From VXPQ01 sp965117025 (GTDB taxonomy: Bacteria; Bacteroidota; Rhodothermia; Rhodothermales; VXPQ01), in NCBI GenBank assembly GCA_965117025.1, contig OZ220746.1:2108001-2172000 (forward strand): DNA of 64,000 bases, given 5' to 3'. Made by a program: the position numbers and the translations under genes. The notes beneath the pieces are model-generated. The model did no database searches. It was given only the letters and a program-made list of their open reading frames with translations, and was not told the origin of the DNA. Numbering within the stretch: position 1 is the first letter of the stretch; each line of letters opens with the position of its first letter. Below, one piece after another: positions 28,989-37,043 of the stretch.

Positions 28989-30245
28989 GTGGTCAAAAAA
29001 CTGAATTTTCTGCTGTACGAGCTTCTCGAAGCGCTCCGGACCGCTTTACGCGCCATCGCTTCGCACAAAATGCGGTCGGCCCTGACGATGGTCGGCATTG
29101 TGATCGGGATTACTTCGGTGACCTCGATGGTTACGGTCATCAACGGCATCGAGCAGTTTTTCGAGAACACCCTTTCCGAGTTGGGAACGGATGTAGTGTA
29201 CATCGAAAAATGGCCATGGACAGGCGGTCCGAACACCAAATGGTGGGAATACATGAATCGTCCGCAGATCAAGCCGGAACTTGCGGAGATTGTTTCGGAA
29301 CGCGCCCGCCTCATTACCGCCGCCGCTCCGGTCGTGTCCACGTCCAGGCCGGTCACCTACGGCGGAAATTCCATCGCTCCCGTGTCGATCCAGGGATCCA
29401 CGGGCGAGTATGAGCGCGTGCATGTCGTGGAACTCGCTTCGGGTCGGTTCTATTCGGAAATGGACAACCGGACGGCGCGCCGTGTGGCCGTTATTGGCGC
29501 CAATGTAGCGGAAACGTTGTTTCCCGTGGAGAATCCGCTCGGCAAACCCATTCGTATTGCAGGGCACCAGTTTCAGGTGATCGGCGTGATGGAGAAAAAA
29601 GGCCAGGGCGCCGAAGGGCCGCAATCCGTAGACCAGCAGGCGCGCATTCCCTTGCAGGCGTTTGCCAATGCCTTCGGCTTGCGCTACAGGGACATTTCGG
29701 TGCAGGCAAGGCTTGCCCCGGGCGCCGATCTGGATCAGGCCAAGGATGAATTGACCGGCATCGTTCGCGTGGCGCGTTCCGTCGACGCCGGCGAAGACGA
29801 CAATTTCGAGATCAACGAACAGGAAGAACTGCGGGCCCAGTTGGCCCCGGTCAAGCGCATGATTTACGGCGTCGGCATCTTCCTGACGGCGCTGGCGCTT
29901 CTTGTGGGCGGCATCGGCGTGATGAACATCATGTTCGTTTCGGTCAAGGAGCGTACGAAGGAAATCGGGCTTCGCAAGGCCGTCGGGGCGCGCCGCCGCA
30001 CGATCCTGATCCAGTTCCTGATCGAGGCGGTCGCCATCTGTCTTGTCGGAGGGCTTATCGGCGTCGCATTCGCCACCCTGTGCGCCCAGATTATCAGTCT
30101 TGCCCTGTCATTGCCGACCCTGCTGCCACTTGGCACGATTTTTCTTGCTTTCGTGATCTGTACGCTCGTAGGACTCATTTTCGGATTGGCTCCGGCCTGG
30201 GCCGGCGCCAAATCGGATCCCATCGAATCGCTCCGCTACGAATAA
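28989..30245 (+). CDS. MacB-like ABC transporter permease
   Basis: 418 residues; GTG start. The N-terminal helix after ALRAIASHKMRSALTMVGIVIGI is followed by a large periplasmic MacB_PCD domain (about residues 50-280). A FtsX-type three-helix bundle follows (GIFLTALALLVGGIGVMNIM, ERTKEIGLRKAVGARRRTI, FLIEAVAICLVGG). It lacks a fused ATPase, so it must recruit a separate one. The gene 23 bases downstream encodes a second permease of the same type, suggesting a heterodimeric pump. The likely ATPase, adaptor and TolC are on the opposite strand at 32-36 kb. Cargo is unknown. Confidence 0.92.
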   Translation: MVKKLNFLLYELLEALRTALRAIASHKMRSALTMVGIVIGITSVTSMVTVINGIEQFFENTLSELGTDVVYIEKWPWTGGPNTKWWEYMNRPQIKPELAEIVSERARLITAAAPVVSTSRPVTYGGNSIAPVSIQGSTGEYERVHVVELASGRFYSEMDNRTARRVAVIGANVAETLFPVENPLGKPIRIAGHQFQVIGVMEKKGQGAEGPQSVDQQARIPLQAFANAFGLRYRDISVQARLAPGADLDQAKDELTGIVRVARSVDAGEDDNFEINEQEELRAQLAPVKRMIYGVGIFLTALALLVGGIGVMNIMFVSVKERTKEIGLRKAVGARRRTILIQFLIEAVAICLVGGLIGVAFATLCAQIISLALSLPTLLPLGTIFLAFVICTLVGLIFGLAPAWAGAKSDPIESLRYE

Positions 30246-30268
30246 TCCGAACGATCCACGCCCTGTTC

Positions 30269-31492
30269 ATGGAACTACGGGACATCATAGCCTCTGCCTG
30301 GACCTCCTTGCGCACCAACAAGATGCGCACCATGCTGACCTTGCTCGGCATGGTGATCGGCGTATTCGCCATCATTGTATCGATTACGGCGGTCAAAGTG
30401 ATCGACGTGTATTTCGAGGAGAAGATGTCTTTCCTCGGGACATCCACCTTCACGATCTCCCGCTACGAAAGCTTTACGGTCAGCGAACGGGACTTCCGGT
30501 ATCGCCCGAGAATTACGATGGAACAGATCGACCGGCTCAAGCGGTCGCTGGATGAATATCTGGTGGTCAGCGCCATCGAGGATTTCGACATGGACGCCGT
30601 CCGTTACGCCGCCCGCGAAACGGAACCCAATGTAGCTATTCTGGGCACCGACGAGAATTTTGTAGGCAACTTCAGCTATACCATCGAATACGGACGCAAC
30701 TTTACGCCCGAAGATATCCAGTACGGCAGGAAGGTGGTGATCCTCGGGGCGAGTGTGGCCGAAGAATTGTTCGCAAGCGAGAACCCTCTTGCCAAGGTGG
30801 TCGAATTCGGCGGTGCGCGCTATCAGGTGATTGGCGTGCTGGAGCCCAAGGGTAATTTTCTGGGCTTCAACATGGACAATCGGGTGTTTGCACCGATGCA
30901 GACGCTCTTTCTCAGATACGGGGGCGCCCATCGCAACATTGCCTCGACCAGCGTGCGTACGCCGGGTCCGCAGTTCATTACCGCCGGCATGGAAGAGGTG
31001 ATCGGCCGCCTGCGGACCATTCGCAAGGTGCCTCCCGGCGAAGACAACGATTTCGTCGTCGAAACGAACGACTCCATGCGGGCTATCTTCGATCAGTTTA
31101 CCACGGTGCTCACCCAGGCCGGCGCCGCCATCGGGTTTATTTCTCTTCTTGCGGCCGGTATCGGAATCATGAACATCATGCTCGTTTCGGTTACGGAACG
31201 AACGCGCGAGATCGGTATCCGCAAAGCGCTCGGCGCCCGCAGGAGAGACATTATGCGGCAATTTATTCTGGAGGCCATTTTTCTGTGCCAGATCGGGGGA
31301 GGCGCCGGTTTTCTTCTCGGCGTGCTGGCCGGTAACGGCACGGCGCTGTATTTTAACATTTCCGCCACAATCCCCTGGGTCTGGGCCGGCGTGACCGTAG
31401 CCATCGTAGCCTGCGTGGCCCTTGTGTTCGGCGGCTACCCGGCCCTTAAGGCGGCCCGGCTGAATCCCATCGATTCCCTTCGCTACGAATAA
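30269..31492 (+). CDS. MacB-like ABC transporter permease (second subunit)
   Basis: 407 residues from ATG 30269; a longer open frame overlaps the first permease but lacks conservation. Same architecture as its neighbour: N-terminal helix (SLRTNKMRTMLTLLGMVIGV), periplasmic MacB_PCD domain, and C-terminal FtsX bundle with GIGIMNIMLVSVTERTREIG and RKALGARRRDIM. The two are clearly related but diverged, as expected for a heterodimer. Its stop TAA shares one base with the ATG of the next gene (TAATG), indicating translational coupling. Confidence 0.92.
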   Translation: MELRDIIASAWTSLRTNKMRTMLTLLGMVIGVFAIIVSITAVKVIDVYFEEKMSFLGTSTFTISRYESFTVSERDFRYRPRITMEQIDRLKRSLDEYLVVSAIEDFDMDAVRYAARETEPNVAILGTDENFVGNFSYTIEYGRNFTPEDIQYGRKVVILGASVAEELFASENPLAKVVEFGGARYQVIGVLEPKGNFLGFNMDNRVFAPMQTLFLRYGGAHRNIASTSVRTPGPQFITAGMEEVIGRLRTIRKVPPGEDNDFVVETNDSMRAIFDQFTTVLTQAGAAIGFISLLAAGIGIMNIMLVSVTERTREIGIRKALGARRRDIMRQFILEAIFLCQIGGGAGFLLGVLAGNGTALYFNISATIPWVWAGVTVAIVACVALVFGGYPALKAARLNPIDSLRYE

Positions 31493-32019
31493 TGATGTCG
31501 TCATGCGCTGCAAGGCGCATTCGTATTTCCGCTCTTCTGCTCTTCCTGCTTCCGGGCTTTCTGCTTGGCGCTTGCAGTTCGGAATCGGTTTCGGAAGAAG
31601 AGCCGATTCCGGAGCCGTTGCATTTTGCGTCCATCGGCTACGGCCAGCACGGACCCCTCAAAGACACCCTGGAAATCGTTATTCGGGATCAGGAAACCTG
31701 GGCGGCCTGGCAGGATTCGCTGCGTCCCGTGGCGCCCTTCCTGTCCGTGGATTTTTCCCAGGCGATGGTGCTTCTCGTAGCCCTGCCGCAAATCACCAGT
31801 GGCTACGCCGTCACGTTCCTGTCCCTTGACCGGATGGATTCGGCGATTGTCGCCGAGTACCTCGTGGAAATTCCCGCAGAAGATTGTCTGACGGCCGCTG
31901 CCGAATCGGTGCCGTTCCAGGCCGTGCTGACGCACCCGACGGATTCGCCGATACGCTTCAAGCGCGTGGAGGAAGAGTACCGCTGTACGTTCGGACCTCG
32001 ACGACGCGGCAGTTCGTAA
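31492..32019 (+). CDS. PrcB-like lipoprotein
   Basis: 175 residues. Signal peptide with lipobox LLGAC (Cys near residue 28), so it is predicted to be a membrane-anchored lipoprotein outside the cytoplasm. The core WAAWQDSLRP...VLLVALPQITSGYAVTFL resembles the C-terminal domain of PrcB, a protease-associated protein; similar domains occur as stand-alone lipoproteins. The ATG overlaps the stop of the second permease by one base, so production is coupled to the pump. Its job may be to bind or stabilise the periplasmic loops; this is inference. Confidence 0.72.
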   Translation: MMSSCAARRIRISALLLFLLPGFLLGACSSESVSEEEPIPEPLHFASIGYGQHGPLKDTLEIVIRDQETWAAWQDSLRPVAPFLSVDFSQAMVLLVALPQITSGYAVTFLSLDRMDSAIVAEYLVEIPAEDCLTAAAESVPFQAVLTHPTDSPIRFKRVEEEYRCTFGPRRRGSS

Positions 32020-32175
32020 GTCGATTACGCCGGGGCCGGGACTGCCCGGAGTCTGGCGAGATGCGCGGTTCGCTCCGACAGTGCGCAGGGAAAGGTAAAA
32101 GACGGGTCTGGAACGCCGCGTGCAGGGGCTGTCTGTCCGGGCAGCGGAAACACATTCTTTCCCGGATTGCGGCGA

Positions 32176-32209
32176 AAGAAATAGCCGATCAGGCGGCTTC
32201 CTGATCGGC
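32176..32209 (-). terminator. intrinsic terminator overlapping the ABC ATPase stop codon
   Basis: Perfect 10-bp stem GCCGATCAGG (32184-32193) and CCTGATCGGC (32200-32209) with a 6-base loop. Read on the minus strand, the hairpin contains the last codons and TGA of the ATPase gene and is followed by TATTTCTTTC. This would end the TolC-adaptor-ATPase operon before it reaches the convergent permease operon. Confidence 0.7.
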
Positions 32210-32929
32210 CGTGGAAACGGAAGCCAGTACGGGGTCGTCCACCTTCACGTCGCTATCCACTTCTCCATCGACCAGGCGGACAATCCGGCGCGCATGTTGC
32301 GCCACGTCGTTTTCGTGCGTAACGACGAGCAGGGTGTTTCCCTGTCGGTAGAGCTGCTCGAACAGGTACATGATTTCCTTGCCCGTTTTCGTGTCAAGGT
32401 TACCTGTCGGCTCGTCGGCCAGAATGATCGAGGGTCTGTTGACCAGGGCCCTTGCCACTGCGACACGCTGCCGCTGTCCCCCCGACAATTCATTCGGTTT
32501 GTGGTCCACACGGTCGGCCAGCCCAACGCTCTCCAGCGCATGCTCCGCCATCTGGCGCCGCTCCCTGCGCCGGATACCACTGTACACCAGCGGCAATTCC
32601 ACGTTGTGCATGCAATCGGCTCGCGCAAGCAGGTTGAATGTCTGGAACACGAATCCTATTTCGCGATTGCGCACGTTGGCCAGTTCGTTATCGCTCATCT
32701 CGCTGACGCGTTGCCCATTGAGATAGTAGGCGCCGCCTGTCGGCGAATCCAGGCACCCTATGATATTCATCAACGTGGATTTTCCTGATCCGGAAGCGCC
32801 CATGATCGCTATGTATTCATTCTCGAATACATCCAGCGATACGCCGGCAAGGGCATGTACTTCATGTTCGCCCATGTAGTAAATCCGGGTGATGTCGCGC
32901 AGCGCTATGAGCGGTCGTTGTTCTTCCAT
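32189..32929 (-). CDS. ABC transporter ATP-binding protein (MacB/LolD type)
   Basis: 246 residues. Walker A GASGSGKSTLMNIIG, Q-loop FQTFNLLARADCMHNVELPL, signature LSGGQRQRVAVARALVNRP, Walker B IILADEPTGNLD and switch His in VVTHENDVAQHA are all intact. The YYLNGQRVSEMSDNELANVRNREIGFVFQ segment is typical of the MacB/LolD group, which drives FtsX-fold permeases. It is the obvious motor for the two convergent permeases. It is transcribed last, after the TolC and adaptor genes. Confidence 0.94.
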   Translation of the reverse strand: MEEQRPLIALRDITRIYYMGEHEVHALAGVSLDVFENEYIAIMGASGSGKSTLMNIIGCLDSPTGGAYYLNGQRVSEMSDNELANVRNREIGFVFQTFNLLARADCMHNVELPLVYSGIRRRERRQMAEHALESVGLADRVDHKPNELSGGQRQRVAVARALVNRPSIILADEPTGNLDTKTGKEIMYLFEQLYRQGNTLLVVTHENDVAQHARRIVRLVDGEVDSDVKVDDPVLASVSTADQEAA

Positions 32930-32989
32930 GAGGCTGGTTTTCTCTATGTATGCGCCGGGGGAATGTGTCCTGGCAGACCGGAAGCAAGA

Positions 32990-34393
32990 CTACGAATCGG
33001 CTCTGGAGAAATCAGTCGGACCGTTCTCCCGGATGCGTATCTCATCCCTGTGGCTCAGCGTACGGCTGACGGCGCTGTACGGACCCGTAACGACCTGGTC
33101 GCCGACGGCGAGCCCGGTGGCCACCTCGATATGCGTGTCGTCGGATATGCCCGTTTCCACTTCGACGATTCGGACTGTACCGTCCACTACGAGGAACACC
33201 ACCCTGCTTAATTCTTCCTTCCCTGAGCCGGCCCGGGAAGAATCCGGGGCGACCTCTTCTCCATTCTCTTCCTCCGTTTCCGCATCGCCGTTGGCATCCT
33301 CCAGGGATATGCCGGATAAATCGCGCACGGTCACGGCCTGAATCGGCACGGCGACCACATTGACGACCGTTTCCGTATAGACATCCACGGTGGCGCTCAT
33401 ACCGGGCCGGAAGAGCGGTGCATCGCTGGCGGGGGCAGGCACTTCATCCTGCACAATTACGCGCTGTTCGTCGGAATACCCTGCCTGGATGTTGTGCGCG
33501 TCCAGAATACGCACCTTGACCGGGAATTCAGTGACCTGCTCCTGCGTTCCGGCTGCGGTCGTGCGCGCGGAGTTGGCGATCTCGGTTACGACGCCCTGAA
33601 AATTGCGGTCGGGGTATGCATCGACCTCAATAGATGCCGTGTCGCCCAGCGCCACATTGACGATCTCGTTCTCGTTCACCTCGACTTCAACTTCCATGTG
33701 ATCGAGGCGAGCTACCCGCATCATTTCGGTACCGGCCATCTGGCTGGTTCCGACGACGCGTTCGCCGAGTTCCACGAGGAGTGTACTGATCGTGCCTGAC
33801 ATGGGACTGTAGATGGCCGTTTTGCGAACCTGCTCTTCGGCTTCGCGCAGGCGCGCTTCCGCACTTTCGACCGCATATTTGGCGCCCTCCAGCCCGGCTT
33901 CGGCCACATTGTACCGTGTTTCCGCCTGTTCGAGGATGCTCCTGGCGATCGCGGCGCGTTCAAACAAATCCCGCTGGCGCGTGCGGTCCGATTCGGCTTC
34001 CAGCAGATCGGCCTCGCGTTGGACCATGGAGGCTTTTGCCTGCAACACGCCCGCCCGCGCCTGCTCGACCTGCGTAGCGTAGAAGTCGGGCTTTATCCGG
34101 GCAAGGAGCATACCCCGTTGCACGGTGTCGCCCTCCTTGATGGGAAGTTCGATGATCTCGCCGGAGACATCCGGACTGATGATCACTTCTACCTCGGGCT
34201 GCACCTTGCCGGAAGCGGTGACAATCTGCGTAATGCTGCGGGTTTCGGCCTCGTCCGTTTCGACGAACGTCCCGGAATTTCCCGAGCCGAACATACCCGT
34301 GACGCGCCCCACGACGGCGAACGCCACAAGGAGGATCAGCAATCCGCCCAATATCCACAGCAGGCGTTTCGTAGCGCTGGATTTTTTCGACAT
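32990..34393 (-). CDS. MacA/HlyD-type periplasmic adaptor protein
   Basis: 467 residues. One N-terminal membrane helix (KRLLWILGGLLILLVAFAVV), then the split lipoyl domain (GKVQPEVEVIISPDVSGEII ... KTAIYSPMSGTISTLLVELG) around a long alpha-hairpin coiled coil, then beta-barrel and membrane-proximal domains. It would bridge the inner-membrane permeases to TolC. Between residues about 365 and 400 there is an acidic, low-complexity insertion (EDANGDAETEEENGEE) not usual in MacA. It lies 60 bases upstream of the ATPase gene and 59 bases downstream of the TolC gene. Confidence 0.92.
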   Translation of the reverse strand: MSKKSSATKRLLWILGGLLILLVAFAVVGRVTGMFGSGNSGTFVETDEAETRSITQIVTASGKVQPEVEVIISPDVSGEIIELPIKEGDTVQRGMLLARIKPDFYATQVEQARAGVLQAKASMVQREADLLEAESDRTRQRDLFERAAIARSILEQAETRYNVAEAGLEGAKYAVESAEARLREAEEQVRKTAIYSPMSGTISTLLVELGERVVGTSQMAGTEMMRVARLDHMEVEVEVNENEIVNVALGDTASIEVDAYPDRNFQGVVTEIANSARTTAAGTQEQVTEFPVKVRILDAHNIQAGYSDEQRVIVQDEVPAPASDAPLFRPGMSATVDVYTETVVNVVAVPIQAVTVRDLSGISLEDANGDAETEEENGEEVAPDSSRAGSGKEELSRVVFLVVDGTVRIVEVETGISDDTHIEVATGLAVGDQVVTGPYSAVSRTLSHRDEIRIRENGPTDFSRADS

Positions 34394-34452
34394 GTTTTTG
34401 AACAGTGGAAGGTGTTTGAAAAAGTGCGTTTGCCGAGCGCCCTGGTGCGAAA

Positions 34453-35844
34453 TCAGTCGAACAACGGCGTCGAAAGGTCCAGACGGCCCACAAAGAAGTC
34501 GACCAGTTTACTCTGGAACAGGAAATTGTACTGCGCCTGCACCCGGTTGCTTACGGCGGTGACATACTGGGCTTGCGCCTGGGAGAGTTCCACGAGCGTG
34601 CCGGCGCCTACGTTGTACCGGTTCTGCGAGGCTTCAAGCGCCCGTTCGGCGGCAAGCACCTGCGTTTCGGACACTTCGAGGCTCTTCCGGGCCGCTTCGT
34701 ACTCGAGATACCCCTGCCTTACCTGCAAGGCCGCGTTTTGCTTCAGGCTTTCCATTTCCAGCATCGCGTTCCGGTATTGCACCTCGGCCTGCTGAACCTG
34801 TGTACCCCGGGAAAAGTTGTTGAAAATGGGGTAGCTGATGCTGAAACCGAGCGAGTTGCCCCGGTTGCCTTCGAGCTGATCCGCGAAGGACCTGTCCATG
34901 GGATCGTTCGGCGAGTAATTCGAGCGGTAACTGCCGCCGAAGTCCACTCGAGGCCAGTACACGGATTTCGCCAGGCGTATACCCTGCTGCGCGGCGCGGA
35001 TGCGTGCTTCCTGCGCCGCCAGATCGTCGCGTGATTCGAACGCGATATCGAAGAGTTCCTGCAGGTTGTAATCCTGGGGAACGACAGGTATGTCTTCGTA
35101 CCGCGGCGCCACGAACTCGTACTCGTCCCGCGGATCGAGTTGCAGGACCTGAATAAGCCGGGCCTTGCTGAGCTCTGCGTCCCGCTCGGAGGTAAGTACG
35201 TTCAATTCGGCCTGTGCCGTTTCTGCCTGTTGCTGGTACAGATCCGAGATGGGCCGCGATCCGACGTTGACGAATTCTTCGATCTGCGCCAGGAGTTGAC
35301 GCTGGGATTCCAGATTCTCCTGCTGGATGACCACCAGTTGTCCCCCATTTACATACAGGAGAAAATTGTTCGCCACGTCGAACGCCACGGTTTGCCGGGT
35401 CTGATCATACGCGAGCTCGCTGGCATGCAGGGTGTGTTGTGATTGCCGGAGCGCCGCTATATTCGCAAATCCGTCGAACAGGTTGATTTGTCCCGAAAGC
35501 GATCCATTCAGGTTCTGGCTCGTGAACTGGATATTGCGCCCCGCCTGATCCTGTGCGAAACCGGACCCCCGCGATCCGCTGGTGGACATCGAGAAAGAGG
35601 GCAGAAAATCCATCCGCCGCTGAAACACATCCCGCGCGCTCAGTTCGATGGTATTTCCGGACTGTTTTACCTGGATGTTCCGGTCGAGCGCAATCCGGAG
35701 GGCCTCGTCGAAAGTGATGACCCGAGGCTGTTGCGCCTGTGCGTGGCGCACCCCGCCCGGCGCAAGCAGAAACATACCCGACGCAAGCAGAAAAGCGAAA
35801 AGCAGTATCCGGCGAAAACGACCGGCATAATTCACCATATACAT
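34453..35844 (-). CDS. TolC family outer-membrane efflux protein
   Basis: 463 residues from MYMVNYAGRF, which begins a signal peptide cleaved near RHAQAQ; a longer open frame upstream has no signal character. Two OEP repeats of long coiled helices are visible, with ITFDEALRIALDRNIQVKQ at the start and the periplasmic-tip motifs VGAGTLVELSQAQAQYV and NVGSRPISDLYQQQAE at corresponding positions. It forms the exit duct of the pump encoded by the two downstream genes. The 185 bases upstream to the tRNA gene presumably contain the promoter. Confidence 0.93.
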   Translation of the reverse strand: MYMVNYAGRFRRILLFAFLLASGMFLLAPGGVRHAQAQQPRVITFDEALRIALDRNIQVKQSGNTIELSARDVFQRRMDFLPSFSMSTSGSRGSGFAQDQAGRNIQFTSQNLNGSLSGQINLFDGFANIAALRQSQHTLHASELAYDQTRQTVAFDVANNFLLYVNGGQLVVIQQENLESQRQLLAQIEEFVNVGSRPISDLYQQQAETAQAELNVLTSERDAELSKARLIQVLQLDPRDEYEFVAPRYEDIPVVPQDYNLQELFDIAFESRDDLAAQEARIRAAQQGIRLAKSVYWPRVDFGGSYRSNYSPNDPMDRSFADQLEGNRGNSLGFSISYPIFNNFSRGTQVQQAEVQYRNAMLEMESLKQNAALQVRQGYLEYEAARKSLEVSETQVLAAERALEASQNRYNVGAGTLVELSQAQAQYVTAVSNRVQAQYNFLFQSKLVDFFVGRLDLSTPLFD

Positions 35845-36029
35845 GATTTCTGTCCTGGACTGAGTTTCGGGATGTTCCGTAAGGGGATGTTTCTGCGCTC
35901 CCGAGGCGTAATCGCATAGCAAAACGCCGGGTCTAACGTGTCGTTACGGAAATAAAGCCCCGGTGTTGCAGTGGCCGCCTCGGAAAAAAGCTGCGCGCTC
36001 CGAAAACCGGTGCGCGGCGGCAGGGAACG

Positions 36030-36116
36030 CGGAGGGGGAGGGATTCGAACCCCCGGTACCCGCAAGGGTACGCCGGTTTTCAAGACCGGTGCATTCGTCC
36101 GCTCTGCCACCCCTCC
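36030..36116 (-). tRNA. tRNA-Ser (anticodon TGA)
   Basis: 87 bases on the minus strand. The acceptor stem GGAGGGG pairs with CCCCTCC, the discriminator is G, and the anticodon loop CTTGAAA gives TGA. A long variable arm (GTACCC...GGGTAC) marks a class II serine tRNA. The T-loop is TTCGAAT. The 3' CCA is not encoded; the base after the discriminator is C but CCA does not follow. Confidence 0.95.
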
Positions 36117-36232
36117 CGGTAGCCGTTCGATCATTTCCCGGCAAACCAAAACAATACAAGTTGCCGTTCTCTCCGGTTCCTGAGCAGGTGCGGAGGCGGG
36201 TAAACAGTGTCGGGGCGCATGATGTGCGTGGT

Positions 36233-36946
36233 CTATGCGCCCAGTACCCCATAGGCCAGTGCGGCAAGCGCGCCGCCCGCAAACGGACCGAGCACCGGGA
36301 TCCAGGCATATTCCCAGTCGCTGTCCCGCTTGCCCTTACCGAGGGGAAGGAGGGCATGCATGATGCGCGGGCTCAGGTCGCGGGCCGGATTGATCGCATA
36401 TCCTGTAGTCCCGCCGAGGCACAGGCCGATGGCCAACACAAGCAGTCCCACCGGCAGGGCGTCCAGGGCGCCCAGACCCACTTCAGGCGCCGCGATATAC
36501 AGTACGCCGAAAACGAGCACGAACGTGCCGATGACCTCGGAAATAAAATTCGCTCCGGTGCTCCGGATTTCCGGGGCGGTGCAGAAAACGCCCAGCTTCA
36601 GGTCTCCGTTTTCGGTATTCAAAAAATGCGGGCGGTAATGCAGCCAGGTCAGGAAGGCGCCCAGCGCGCCGCCGATAAATTGCGCGATCAGGTAGGAAGG
36701 CACGGACGCCCAGGCGAACTTACCGGCTATGGCCAGGCCGAGGGTTACCGCGGGATTGATATGTGCGCCGGAAAAGGCGGCGACGCAGAATACGGCCGCA
36801 AACACGGCCATACCCCACCCGAAGGTGATGACGATCCAGCCGGAGTTCTGGCCCTTGGTTCCTTTGAGCAAGACGTTCGCTACGACGCCGTCGCCCAGCA
36901 GAATCAGCAAGGCGGTTCCGACGATTTCTGCAAAAAAGGGAGTCAT
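36233..36946 (-). CDS. glpF: glycerol uptake facilitator (aquaglyceroporin)
   Basis: 237 residues with six hydrophobic segments. The two pore motifs are at residues 64-66 (GAHINPAVTLG) and 186-188 (GYAINPARDLSPR). The Asp following the second NPAR is characteristic of glycerol-conducting members rather than water-only aquaporins. It lies downstream of glpK on the same strand, with 97 bases between carrying a hairpin repeat, so the two genes form a glycerol uptake and phosphorylation operon. Confidence 0.95.
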   Translation of the reverse strand: MTPFFAEIVGTALLILLGDGVVANVLLKGTKGQNSGWIVITFGWGMAVFAAVFCVAAFSGAHINPAVTLGLAIAGKFAWASVPSYLIAQFIGGALGAFLTWLHYRPHFLNTENGDLKLGVFCTAPEIRSTGANFISEVIGTFVLVFGVLYIAAPEVGLGALDALPVGLLVLAIGLCLGGTTGYAINPARDLSPRIMHALLPLGKGKRDSDWEYAWIPVLGPFAGGALAALAYGVLGA

Positions 36947-36970
36947 GGGGGCAAGGGGGGATGGTGTGCA

Positions 36971-37014
36971 GAAGCGAAGCGCTGATCAAAGCGGTTTTGA
37001 TCAGCGTATCCTAA
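36971..37014 (-). repeat. long copy of the AGGATAC-CTG element with hairpin, between glpK and glpF
   Basis: Contains the perfect stem GCTGATCAAA (36981-36990) and TTTGATCAGC (36996-37005) with loop GCGGT, abutting AGGATACGCTG on the minus strand. The same roughly 40-base arrangement occurs, with the stem degraded, at 53909-53947 upstream of holA. It sits 25 bases before the glpF start and may tune glpF expression relative to glpK, or be an interspersed repeat. Confidence 0.65.
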
Positions 37015-37043
37015 AGTACCGACGGGCGGGGAGAAAGGCATCC

